From Phycisphaerae bacterium (GTDB lineage Bacteria; Planctomycetota; Phycisphaerae; UBA1845; Fen-1342), in assembly GCA_028277645.1 (NCBI GenBank), contig JANQFV010000021.1, positions 22,398 to 86,397 on the forward strand: DNA of 64,000 nucleotides, in the 5' to 3' direction. Each line of letters begins with the position of its first letter. Within the stretch, counting starts at the first letter, position 1. Shown here one piece after another: positions 8,290 through 16,545 of this stretch. A program made the translations under genes and the position numbers. A model generated the notes under the pieces. The model was not told the origin of the DNA, made no database searches, and saw only the letters and a list, made by a program, of their open reading frames with translations.

Positions 8290-11200
8290 TTATTCGCTCC
8301 GCAACGCCGGCAGCAGTGGCGCCCACAACGCGGTCGCGACGGCAATGGTGCCGGCCAGTAGTCCTGCGACGAATATGCCGAGCAGCATCGCCGCGAGCGA
8401 AAACCACGGCACGTTTATGCCGCGTTGGTAGACGTGCGGCGCGATTACCACTGCCGCCGCTACTGCCCCACTCAGCAAACCTATGCCGACGAGAAAAGCG
8501 TTCTCGACGAGCACGGTGAAGCCCAACTCCGTGCGTGAGAAGCCTAGCGTGCGCAACAGCGCCAACTCGCCGCGACGTTCCCAGATGCCGCGCAGCAGCG
8601 CCGCTGCCAGCCCGAACGTGCCGATCAGCAGGCCGAGTCCGCCGAGGGCTTGAAACGTCGAGAGGTAGGTGTTCTGCACGGCGAAGAACTCGCGTTGGCG
8701 TTCGCGTGTCGACGTTGTGGCGAAACCGTAATCGGCGAAAGCGCGTTCCGCGGCGGATTCCACCGACTGCACCTGATCAGGCGGTGTTTCAAGCAGGAAA
8801 AACGCGTAGCCGGACTGCCGCGGGAACAGCCGCACGAACTGCTCTTCGGCGATGATCAACTCGCCCTGGAGGATGCTGCCGCGTGTCAGGGCGACCAGCT
8901 TCAGGCGCGTCGGCGTGCCATTGCCGGCGGTGATCTCGATCTCGTCGCCGAGATTCTTGTGAAGCTGCCAGAGGGCGGACGCTTCGTCCGCGATCGCGGG
9001 CACAACGCCGTCGGGGAGTTGCCGGTTGAGAAGCAGCCAGGGGTTGTCGCGTTCGGCGTCTGACGCTGTCGTGGTGGCGCCGAAGCGGAAGCCGCCGCGG
9101 TGGATCATGTCCTGCGTCGCGCCGAGCAGACGCGGCTCGCGCGGTCGATACAGGTTGAGGCAACTGGTCGCGTCCCCGTCACGCAGGCGGAATGGGTAGA
9201 TGCGGGTGTCGCTAAGTGTGCTGGCGGTGCTCTCTTTCGGATCAAGCGCGGTGCGGCCGGCATTTGTGCCCGGATTGTGCAGGAGTGGTACGGTGGTCTC
9301 AGCGATCAGCGTGAAACCGCCGGTGGGCGATTCGGGCACGTCTGGCGCATCGGTGGGGGTTAAACGCATGGCCTGCAGCGCGACGATCAGGAACGTGGCG
9401 CTCGCGACCAGAGCAGCTACCAGCAGACTTCGTCCGGGCGCTCGTTGCAGGTTGCGTTCGGCGAGTTCGACCAGGTCAACCTTGGTCGACGTTCGCCGTC
9501 CGCGCAGCCAGAATCGGAACTGCACCAACTCTGAAACGAGTAATACCACACCTGCGACGAAGAATGCCGTGGTGATCGCAATTAGCTCGAACACCGCGGA
9601 CAGTGCGATCACGGTCAACGCAAGCATGTATCCAAGGATGGCGGGTATGAATGACCTTCTGCCGAGTTTGCGGCTGGGCTCAGGCACTTGCGTAGCGCCG
9701 GCCAGCAGCATTGGAACGGGAACGCGCGTCAACCCGCGCAGCGCCCATGCGAGCGCGACGGACGCGATGAGTAAGCTGGCGACGAGGCCGACGACGTAGG
9801 TCATGTCCGTTTCGTGCAGCGTCAGGAACGGCGCGTTCGTCGCATCCGACCACCAGGTGCGCAGACCGTGCAGCATCAGGGCCGCGTAGCCGCGCGCCGC
9901 GAGCAGGCCGACTACCGCCGCGTACACGGCCACGAGCATCGACTCGCGCCAGAGCCGCAGCGCGACGTTCCGCCGCGTGAACCCCAGTGCGAGCCACAGG
10001 CCGATGGTTCGCCCGCGTTGTTCGACGTGCAGCCGGAAGAGCAGCGCCACGAGCATTGCCGCCGCCGCGATGACGAACATGCTGAAGCCGACGAATAGAC
10101 TGGAGAAATCCGTTGCGCCCTGGCTGGCGTCGAGCGCCCGCGCGCGCACGTCGACGATGCTGATTGCCGCGTGTGACAGATTGGCACGTGACAGAATCGC
10201 CTCTTCCCATGAAGAGCGCACGGGCTCCAACGGATCGCCGGCGGGCGGAACCACGCGCAGCGACGTCACGCGACCGAAACGATTTGGCAGCGTCGCCCAC
10301 AGACGCTGCGCGTCGGCGAGAGTCACAAACGCCTTGGGCGTGGCGCGGTGCGTGTTCCAGTAGGCCTCGTCCTTGTCGCGGATTCGCGCGAGGTCGATCG
10401 GGAACGGCGGATCCCAGTCGGATATGCGGGTTGCGTCGGAAACGCCCGGATACTCCGGCACGAGGCCCGGGTCCGCCGCGCCGGCGGCGAGTGGCACCAC
10501 GCCCGCAACGCGGAATGTCGTGGATTCGGTCTGTAATTCGCCGGGAGAATCGGTGACGTAGTAGGTCAACCGGAGCATGTCGCCGACCGTGGCGCCGAGA
10601 TCGTTGGCGGCCCAGTCGTTAAGCAGGATTGTCCCGGGTTCGGGAACCGGCACACTGCCGCTGCCTAGCGCGGTCATGGAGTTGGAGCGGTTGGAGAGCG
10701 GTTCGACGCCGGCAACGGTGGAGTATGGGACAGAGCGCCGCGCGTCGCGCTCGATCTGCATCGCGATCGCCAGCCCTGCCAGTGCGCCGGTAACCGGTAA
10801 TCCCGCTGCGTCCGCCGCCTCACGACCAAGGGTCTCTATCGCGGGCGGGATCAGCAACGCGTCGTGCTCGAGCGCGACGTAGCCCAGGTCGGACGCGGTG
10901 CGCAAGGTGATGCCGTAGTCGGCGAGCCTCAGACTCGTGCTCAGTTGCAATTCGCTGATGGGCTTTCTGCTGACGATGGTATTCGCGCGTTCTTCCTGCT
11001 CCAGCGCACGCTGTAATGTCGGGAGCGGAACGAATGCGTTGCGGGGCGTTGCCTGCGTGGCGACCAGGCTGAACCCGGCCACGTTGTTATCCGGGAGTAC
11101 CTGAGCTACCGTGAGGCGCAGGGAAACGATCGGAGTGTCGCGTCGCCCGAGCAATGTCTCTGGTGATATCGCCGGCGCGGCGGGAATTCGCAACAGGACG

Positions 11201-11616
11201 TCATCGCCGACCGACACCCACAACTCATCCGCCAGCGCGGTGTTGAGGATGACGCCACGCGGCGGCAGCTCTGATTGCTCAGTGAGGAAGTCCGGTTGCA
11301 CGCCCATTACCTGCACGCCCGCCGCCGTCGCCGAACGATCTGGACGCGTGGCGCCGCCGCGAACGATGATCATCGGTTGGGCATCGGCTGCAGCGGCATT
11401 GGCTAGTTCTTCGCGGAAATAGCCGGGCGACTGCACGGCGTACGACACCCCCGCGAGGCGGTCCAGTGCGAGGGCACGCAGACTGCCGCGCATCGAGTCG
11501 CCCACGAGCAGCGCGCCGGTCAGTGATGCCGTTCCGGCGGCGACACCGAGCGCGATGGCGAGATAGCTGCGCCAATGGTGTGTGAGATTCCGTCGTTCGA
11601 GCAGGAGGCGGCGCAT
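8290..11616 (-). CDS. ABC transporter permease, FtsX/MacB family
   Basis: A 1108-residue inner-membrane permease. The N-terminal membrane segment (WRSYLAIALGVAAGTASLTGALL) is followed by a large periplasmic domain. A central cluster of membrane segments (about residues 505-690) comes next, then a second periplasmic domain, and a final set near 985-1100 (GLGLLIGTFGLAAALLRGIWERRGELALLRTLGFSR). The last phrase is the FtsX-domain signature, and a matching one lies centrally (RGRTIGLWLALGFTRRNVAL), so this looks like a duplicated FtsX permease. It begins 2 nt after the ATPase gene, forming an operon. By family, such pairs move lipoproteins, peptides or other envelope substrates, or transmit mechanical signals, rather than import solutes. 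The substrate is not predictable. Confidence 0.9.
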   Translation of the reverse strand: MRRLLLERRNLTHHWRSYLAIALGVAAGTASLTGALLVGDSMRGSLRALALDRLAGVSYAVQSPGYFREELANAAAADAQPMIIVRGGATRPDRSATAAGVQVMGVQPDFLTEQSELPPRGVILNTALADELWVSVGDDVLLRIPAAPAISPETLLGRRDTPIVSLRLTVAQVLPDNNVAGFSLVATQATPRNAFVPLPTLQRALEQEERANTIVSRKPISELQLSTSLRLADYGITLRTASDLGYVALEHDALLIPPAIETLGREAADAAGLPVTGALAGLAIAMQIERDARRSVPYSTVAGVEPLSNRSNSMTALGSGSVPVPEPGTILLNDWAANDLGATVGDMLRLTYYVTDSPGELQTESTTFRVAGVVPLAAGAADPGLVPEYPGVSDATRISDWDPPFPIDLARIRDKDEAYWNTHRATPKAFVTLADAQRLWATLPNRFGRVTSLRVVPPAGDPLEPVRSSWEEAILSRANLSHAAISIVDVRARALDASQGATDFSSLFVGFSMFVIAAAAMLVALLFRLHVEQRGRTIGLWLALGFTRRNVALRLWRESMLVAVYAAVVGLLAARGYAALMLHGLRTWWSDATNAPFLTLHETDMTYVVGLVASLLIASVALAWALRGLTRVPVPMLLAGATQVPEPSRKLGRRSFIPAILGYMLALTVIALSAVFELIAITTAFFVAGVVLLVSELVQFRFWLRGRRTSTKVDLVELAERNLQRAPGRSLLVAALVASATFLIVALQAMRLTPTDAPDVPESPTGGFTLIAETTVPLLHNPGTNAGRTALDPKESTASTLSDTRIYPFRLRDGDATSCLNLYRPREPRLLGATQDMIHRGGFRFGATTTASDAERDNPWLLLNRQLPDGVVPAIADEASALWQLHKNLGDEIEITAGNGTPTRLKLVALTRGSILQGELIIAEEQFVRLFPRQSGYAFFLLETPPDQVQSVESAAERAFADYGFATTSTRERQREFFAVQNTYLSTFQALGGLGLLIGTFGLAAALLRGIWERRGELALLRTLGFSRTELGFTVLVENAFLVGIGLLSGAVAAAVVIAPHVYQRGINVPWFSLAAMLLGIFVAGLLAGTIAVATALWAPLLPALRSE

Positions 11617-11618
11617 GA

Positions 11619-12287
11619 TCAGCTATCCGCGTGCAGGCAGCCGTCCGTAAGCGCGAAGCGGCGCGCGAAACGGGCCGCGAGCGTGGTGCTGTGCGTGACC
11701 ACGACCAGGATTACATCACGCGAGCGTGGCAGATTTTCGAGCAATTCGCCGACCTGCTCGGCCGTGTCGCGGTCGAGATTCCCAGTCGGCTCGTCAGCGA
11801 GCACCAGGCGCGGCTCGTTGATCAGGGCACGGGCCAGCGCCACTCGTTGTTTCTCGCCGCCGGAGAGCTCGGGTGGACGGTGATCACCGCGGTCGGCGAG
11901 CCCAACGCTGTCCAGTAACTCGCGGGCACGTGTTGCGTCCTCCGGGCGCGGAGAACGCGGGATGGTCGGCAGTAGCACGTTTTCGAGTGCGGAGCACGTC
12001 GGCATCAGGTGGTGGTCCTGGAAGACGAAGCCGACCTTGGTGTTTCGAAACTGGGCGAGGGCCTGTTCGTCGAGCTTCAGCAGGTCCTCGTCGTCCAGCG
12101 TCAGGCTGCCGCCGGTCGGCCGTTCTAGCGTTCCCAGGATGTTGAGGAGCGTGCTCTTGCCGGAGCCGGATGGCCCCAGAATCGCGACTCCTTCGCCGGG
12201 GCCGATCTGCACGGACACGTCGCGCAAGATCGGCAAGTCACCGGAGCGCGTCGGGAACGACTTAGCGATGTTGTGTGCGATGAGCAT
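11619..12287 (-). CDS. ABC transporter ATP-binding protein, LolD/MacB type
   Basis: The cytoplasmic ATPase of the exporter pair, 222 residues. Walker A is GPSGSGKST, the Q-loop region is VFQDHHLMPTCSALENV, the ABC signature is LSGGEKQRVALARAL, Walker B is LVLADEPTGNLD, and the H-loop is VVVTHS. The VFQ-H-L-x-P-x-x-x-ENV pattern and the NLD after Walker B are typical of the LolD/MacB/FtsE branch that pairs with FtsX-type permeases, which fits the gene 2 nt downstream. The ATG at 12287 opens the conserved sequence (MLIAHNIAKSF); the longer frame upstream has no family similarity. No strong ribosome site is seen. Confidence 0.93.
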   Translation of the reverse strand: MLIAHNIAKSFPTRSGDLPILRDVSVQIGPGEGVAILGPSGSGKSTLLNILGTLERPTGGSLTLDDEDLLKLDEQALAQFRNTKVGFVFQDHHLMPTCSALENVLLPTIPRSPRPEDATRARELLDSVGLADRGDHRPPELSGGEKQRVALARALINEPRLVLADEPTGNLDRDTAEQVGELLENLPRSRDVILVVVTHSTTLAARFARRFALTDGCLHADS

Positions 12288-12515
12288 ATTGATAAAGCGC
12301 TTGCGTTGTCGCGTCAGTGTATCGTCCCGATTCCGGACGGCCAGCGGGCGGGTCGTCACGGGAGGCTGCGGGCTTTGCCAGCACGGGTGCGCCGTTCCAC
12401 GCGTAGGTGCAATCATCATGCGACCCTCAGGACCATGGCTCGGCACGTAGTGGGCTTTCAACGTGGCACGGGATGTGCTACCCCTGGCTGTGCAGCCCAA
12501 CGTACGAGATGTTGC

Positions 12516-12917
12516 ATGAACGCGCAGCCACTGCCATCAAACGCCGGCCAGAACCGTCGCGAGCCCCGGCCTCGCGTGCTGATCGTGGAGCCGGACCCGC
12601 TGACGATGTGGTCGCTGGTCAATCATCTGGCGCGGCGGTTCGCCGTCCACTCCACTCCGAACGGCGGCTGGGCCACGGAGTTCCTGGAACGCGAACCAAT
12701 CGACCGGCTGATTCTCTCAAGTGCCCTGCCCGAAGTGGACCTGCTACGGCTGGATGAACTGGCACGCGCGCGCCAGCCGGGGGTGCGCACCGTCTTGCTG
12801 GTAACGGCACGGGACAGCGTAGCACTGCCGCACGCCGTCAAGGTCGAGAAGCCATTCGAACTGGACGACCTCGCCCGCGCGCTCGAAGCCGGGGACTGGG
12901 AACGCCACTCCGCCTGA
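12516..12917 (+). CDS. Degenerate response-regulator receiver domain protein
   Basis: A 133-residue single-domain protein with the layout of a CheY-like receiver. It has an N-terminal strand VLIVEPDP with the acidic pocket, a helix through MWSLVNHLARRF, a conserved Lys in VEKPF (Lys112), and the switch position LVTARD (Thr97). The strand that should carry the phospho-acceptor aspartate reads LILSSALP, which puts Ser68 where Asp is expected. It is therefore probably not phosphorylated in the usual way and may act as a pseudo-receiver or protein-interaction module. The start is the ATG at 12516, where homology-like sequence begins after a short polar N-terminus. It lies upstream of pckA on the same strand with a 146-bp gap; no kinase is adjacent. 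Confidence 0.72.
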   Translation: MNAQPLPSNAGQNRREPRPRVLIVEPDPLTMWSLVNHLARRFAVHSTPNGGWATEFLEREPIDRLILSSALPEVDLLRLDELARARQPGVRTVLLVTARDSVALPHAVKVEKPFELDDLARALEAGDWERHSA

Positions 12918-13063
12918 ACCCGTCGGCGTGTAAGATATCGAGCTCGACGGCCTTGCGTTCCGGGCGTCGACGGACATAATGGCTGATCTAGTACCGATTT
13001 GGATCGAATTGGAACCCAGGGTCCCGGCGCAGCGGCGACCGGTCCAGGACAGGGCAGCGCTTC

Positions 13064-14647
13064 ATGATCAAAAGCAAGTTCGAGCTCGAAAACCACGGCC
13101 TGCATCCCAGCAAGAACGTCTACTGGAACTCCTCGGTAGCTCATCTCGTCGAGCTCGCGGTCTCGCGCGGCGAGGGTCGGTTGACGGACCGCGGCGCGCT
13201 GGCCGTCCTGACTGGCGAACGCACGGGCCGCTCGCCGAACGACAAGTACATCGTCCGTGACGAGCGCACCGAATCGACGGTGGAGTGGGGCAAGGTCAAT
13301 CAAGCGATGACGCCTGAGGTGTTCGAGACGCTACTGTCGCACACGATAGCGCACATGAACGAACGCGATCTGCACGTGGTGGACGCGTTTGTTGGAGCCG
13401 ATCCGGACTACGCCGTTCCGTTGCGTGTGGTGACCACGTTTGCCTGGCACGCGTTGTTCGCGCGGCAGGTGTTTCGGCGACCGCATCGCGACCAGATGGG
13501 GTCGATGCGGCCCGAATGGCTGGTGCTGGGGGCGCCGCTGTGCAAGGCCGACGCCACGAAACTGGGCCTGCAAAGTGAACGCTACGTCGCGATGGACTTC
13601 ACCCGCAAGATCGTGCTCGTCGCCGGCACGGGCTACGCGGGAGAGATCAAGAAGTCCATGTTCACGATGATGAACTATGTCCTGCCGGAGCAGGGCGTTT
13701 TTCCCATGCACTGTTCGGCGAACGTCGGGAAAGAGGGGGATGTTGCACTGTTCTTCGGACTGTCCGGGACAGGCAAGACCACCCTCAGTGCCGACCCGAA
13801 TCGCTACCTGATCGGGGATGACGAGCACGGCTGGACCGAGAACGGCGTATTTAATTTCGAGGGCGGCTGTTACGCGAAGTGCATCAATCTCACGGCCTCG
13901 AACGAACCGCAGATCTTTGACGCCTTGCGCTGGGGTGCGGTGCTCGAGAACGTTACATACCACCACGATACGCACGTGGTGGACTTTCACGATGATTCGA
14001 TCACCGAGAACACGCGCGCCGGCTATCCGCTGGAGTACATCCCGAACGCAGTCGCCGAAGGCTGGGTTAATCGACACCCGCTCGCAGTGGTATTCTTGAC
14101 GTGTGATGCGTTCGGCGTGCTACCGCCGATCTCGCGTTTGACACCCGAACAGGCCATGTATCACTTCCTCAGCGGCTACACCGCGAAACTGGCGGGGACA
14201 GAGGCCGGCGTCAACGAGCCGCAGGCCACGTTCAGCACCGGTTTCGGCAAGCCGTTTTTGCCGCGCGATCCGATGGAGTACGCCACACTTCTGGCCACAA
14301 AACTGCGCGAGCACAACGCTACGTGCTATCTTATCAACACGGGCTGGTGCCGCGGCCCGCACGGCGTGGGTGAACGCATCGACCTTTTGCAGACGCGCGC
14401 CATGGTGACGGCCGCCCTGTCGGGCAGCCTGATCGAAGCAGAGACTGAAGAGCATCCGGTGTTCGGTTTGCACATGCCCAAGCACGTTCCGGGTGTGCAG
14501 CCCGAACTGCTCAACCCGGAAACGACTTGGCCGGATAAGGGCGCGTACGCCACAAAGGCGCGTGAACTGGCTGGTTTGTTTGCGAAGAACTTCGAGCAAT
14601 ACATTTCTGCGACGGATGAAGTGCGTGCCGCGGGGCCGCGCTTGTAG
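13064..14647 (+). CDS. pckA: Phosphoenolpyruvate carboxykinase (ATP)
   Basis: Catalyses oxaloacetate + ATP to phosphoenolpyruvate + CO2 + ADP, the first committed step of gluconeogenesis from C4 acids. At 527 residues it matches the ATP-dependent family. Visible motifs are the oxaloacetate-binding region GERTGRSPNDKYIV, the P-loop/kinase-1a site FFGLSGTGKTTLSADP, the metal-binding kinase-2 site LIGDDEHGW, and the adenine-binding region ending LINTGWCRGPHGVGERI. The ATG at 13064 opens the conserved N-terminus. Acetate-related genes elsewhere in the window (acs, nifJ, ADP-forming synthetase) suit a gluconeogenic lifestyle. It ends convergently against the cytidylate-kinase-like gene, 27 bp away. 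Confidence 0.97.
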   Translation: MIKSKFELENHGLHPSKNVYWNSSVAHLVELAVSRGEGRLTDRGALAVLTGERTGRSPNDKYIVRDERTESTVEWGKVNQAMTPEVFETLLSHTIAHMNERDLHVVDAFVGADPDYAVPLRVVTTFAWHALFARQVFRRPHRDQMGSMRPEWLVLGAPLCKADATKLGLQSERYVAMDFTRKIVLVAGTGYAGEIKKSMFTMMNYVLPEQGVFPMHCSANVGKEGDVALFFGLSGTGKTTLSADPNRYLIGDDEHGWTENGVFNFEGGCYAKCINLTASNEPQIFDALRWGAVLENVTYHHDTHVVDFHDDSITENTRAGYPLEYIPNAVAEGWVNRHPLAVVFLTCDAFGVLPPISRLTPEQAMYHFLSGYTAKLAGTEAGVNEPQATFSTGFGKPFLPRDPMEYATLLATKLREHNATCYLINTGWCRGPHGVGERIDLLQTRAMVTAALSGSLIEAETEEHPVFGLHMPKHVPGVQPELLNPETTWPDKGAYATKARELAGLFAKNFEQYISATDEVRAAGPRL

Positions 14648-14674
14648 TGCGTGCCTGATCGATTCAGCCGGCAC

Positions 14675-15391
14675 CTACGCTTCAATCCTCCGCAGCCGCA
14701 TGGCGGCAAGGATGAGCTCGACTGCTTGCGCTGTGTCGAAGTAGTCGAGGCTGATCGACAGATCGAAATTCGCCGGCTCGTTGGCATTCGCGCCGAAGTG
14801 CTTGCGGCGAAACTCCACGCGCTCGCGATCGATCCGTTCGACCTCGGTTCTTGCCATAGTCTCGGACGTGTTCATGCGGTCTTTCAAGGCTTGCGCACGC
14901 GTTGCCGGTAGGGCGGTGATCTGCACGCGGAGCCCGCGGTCGCGCGGCAGGATCAGGTCGGACGCACGTCCCAGGAACACCGCCGGACCCTTGCGCGCCA
15001 GCGCCAGGACGGTTTCGCTTAGGCGATAGAAGTAGTCGTCACGCCGCAACTCGCCCTGCACCAGCCAGCGGACGGTGTCCTCCAGCCAGCTCACGTCGCG
15101 CTCGTCCATGAGCTCATAGAGGTGTTTACGCATCTGATCGTCGCCGGCCATGTTCTGGAGCAGCTCCCGATCGAACACCGGCCATGCGAGCTGTTCGCCG
15201 AGTTGCGTGGCGACCTGCGAGCCGCCGGAACCGATGGCGCGTGAGAGCGCGATGAATGGCGCGACGGCAGCTTGCTCTTCGATCTCCTTCAGCCGATCCA
15301 CGTGCTGGGCGCGCGTGAACTCCCAGTTACGCATCTGCTTTTCGACGATCTTGGCCAGGTCTCGGCCGGCACCAGACGGTTGTGCGGGCAT
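14675..15391 (-). CDS. Cytidylate kinase-like family protein
   Basis: A 238-residue P-loop protein of the cytidylate-kinase-like family (Cytidylate_kin2 type). The nucleotide loop reads ISRAIGSGGSQVATQLGEQLAWPVFDREL, which matches the family form of Walker A. Later motifs are FLGRASDLILPRDRGLRVQITA and a C-terminal FDLSISLDYFDTAQAVELI. The first 45 residues form an extra helical segment (KIVEKQMRNWEFTRAQHVDRLKEIEEQ) that true CMP kinases lack. Members are usually unstudied, and CMP phosphorylation is not certain. The ATG at 15391 is used. It follows the nifJ/DHOD-like pair on the same strand but is separated by a probable terminator. Confidence 0.87.
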   Translation of the reverse strand: MPAQPSGAGRDLAKIVEKQMRNWEFTRAQHVDRLKEIEEQAAVAPFIALSRAIGSGGSQVATQLGEQLAWPVFDRELLQNMAGDDQMRKHLYELMDERDVSWLEDTVRWLVQGELRRDDYFYRLSETVLALARKGPAVFLGRASDLILPRDRGLRVQITALPATRAQALKDRMNTSETMARTEVERIDRERVEFRRKHFGANANEPANFDLSISLDYFDTAQAVELILAAMRLRRIEA

Positions 15392-15441
15392 GTATCACCT
15401 CCCAGACTGATTATAACCGGCATGATTTAGGCGCACACCGC

Positions 15442-15497
15442 GTTTGTGCCGCAAACGAGAAGCCGCCGGCACGCGTGTCATCCACGGGGCCGGCGGC
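15442..15497 (-). terminator. Candidate terminator after the DHOD-like gene
   Basis: A perfect 9-bp inverted repeat, GCCGGCGGC (15489-15497) with GCCGCCGGC (15462-15470), follows the leftward stop at 15523. A second small hairpin (GTTTG-tgccg-CAAAC, 15442-15456) comes after it. There is no long U-run, so the assignment rests on the stem and its position. Confidence 0.5.
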
Positions 15498-15522
15498 AAT
15501 GTGATCCCCTGTCGTGCGTGAG

Positions 15523-16512
15523 CTACACGTAGCTGTTCAGCGACTTCATGTAGTTGGCCCGTTCGAAGGCGGTCGGATCGGGTATGGAGCGCTGGCTCAT
15601 GCTGCCTTTCATCTGCGTGACCGACTCGTAGACGCGCTCCTCCATCCACTGCGTCATCTCGCTGAGGATGTTGGCAACCGCCGCCGGGCCCTGGCGGAGC
15701 AACACGGAGCACACCTGAGTCACGTCAGCGCCGGCCATCAGCATCTTGATCGCGTCGGCACCGGTTGCGATGCCGGTCGTGGCGGCGAGGCTGGCCTCGA
15801 CGTTTCCGTGCAGAATGGCGATCCACCGCAGCGGCAACCGCATCTCGAACGGCGTGCTGAGCACCAGATCGGGCACGACTTCGAGCTGTTCCAGGTCGAT
15901 GTCCGGTTGGTAGAAGCGGTTGAACAGCACGAGGCCGTCGGCGCCGGCCTGATCCAGCTTCTTGGCCATGCTGGCGGTCGCGCTGAAGTACGGGCTGAGC
16001 TTTACCGCGATGGGGATGGTCACCGCCGTCTTGACGGCCTTGAGGATGTCGAGGTAGCGCGTCTCGACGTGTTCGCCGTCGAGGGTGGGGTCGGCCGCTA
16101 CGTAGTAGATGTTCAGTTCCAGCGCGTCGGCGCCGGCTTCCTGCATCTTGGCTGCATACTCCGTCCAGCCGCCCACGCTGCTTCCGTTCAGGCTGGCGAT
16201 GACGGGAATGTCGACCGCCGCTTTAGCCGAGCGGATGAGCTCAAGATATTCGTCGGGCGCGTGCCGATACTCCTCCGGTTCGGGGAAGAAGCTGGTCATC
16301 TCGGCGTAGAACTCGGTGCCGTGCGTCGTATGGTGCTGCAATTCGTCCTGCTCGTGTGCAATCTGCTCTTCAAACAAGGAGTGCAGCACAAGCGCCGCCG
16401 CGCCGTGCTCGGCGAGTTGCTGAATCGAATCCAAGTTAGCGGTCATCGGACTGGCCGACGCGACCACGGGGTTCTTGAGCGTCAGACCGAGGTATTGAGT
16501 CGAAAGGTCCAT
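15523..16512 (-). CDS. Dihydroorotate dehydrogenase-like FMN protein
   Basis: A 329-residue TIM-barrel flavoprotein of the class-1 dihydroorotate dehydrogenase-like group. It opens with LSTQYLGLTLKNPVVASASPMT, the usual start of this branch. FMN-binding landmarks are IASLNGSSVGGW, ALELNIYY, and the Lys-containing strand IPIAVKLSPYF, followed by GADGLVLFNRFYQPDIDLE and a C-terminal phosphate-binding stretch around GIATGADAIKMLMAGAD. In genomes these proteins are often next to nifJ and may not take part in pyrimidine synthesis. Here nifJ ends only 33 bp upstream on the same strand, supporting an operon and a redox role linked to ferredoxin or pyruvate metabolism. No pyrimidine gene is nearby. 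Confidence 0.88.
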   Translation of the reverse strand: MDLSTQYLGLTLKNPVVASASPMTANLDSIQQLAEHGAAALVLHSLFEEQIAHEQDELQHHTTHGTEFYAEMTSFFPEPEEYRHAPDEYLELIRSAKAAVDIPVIASLNGSSVGGWTEYAAKMQEAGADALELNIYYVAADPTLDGEHVETRYLDILKAVKTAVTIPIAVKLSPYFSATASMAKKLDQAGADGLVLFNRFYQPDIDLEQLEVVPDLVLSTPFEMRLPLRWIAILHGNVEASLAATTGIATGADAIKMLMAGADVTQVCSVLLRQGPAAVANILSEMTQWMEERVYESVTQMKGSMSQRSIPDPTAFERANYMKSLNSYV

Positions 16513-16545
16513 CGCGGAAGTTCCTTTGGCGTTTGAGTCTCTGCT

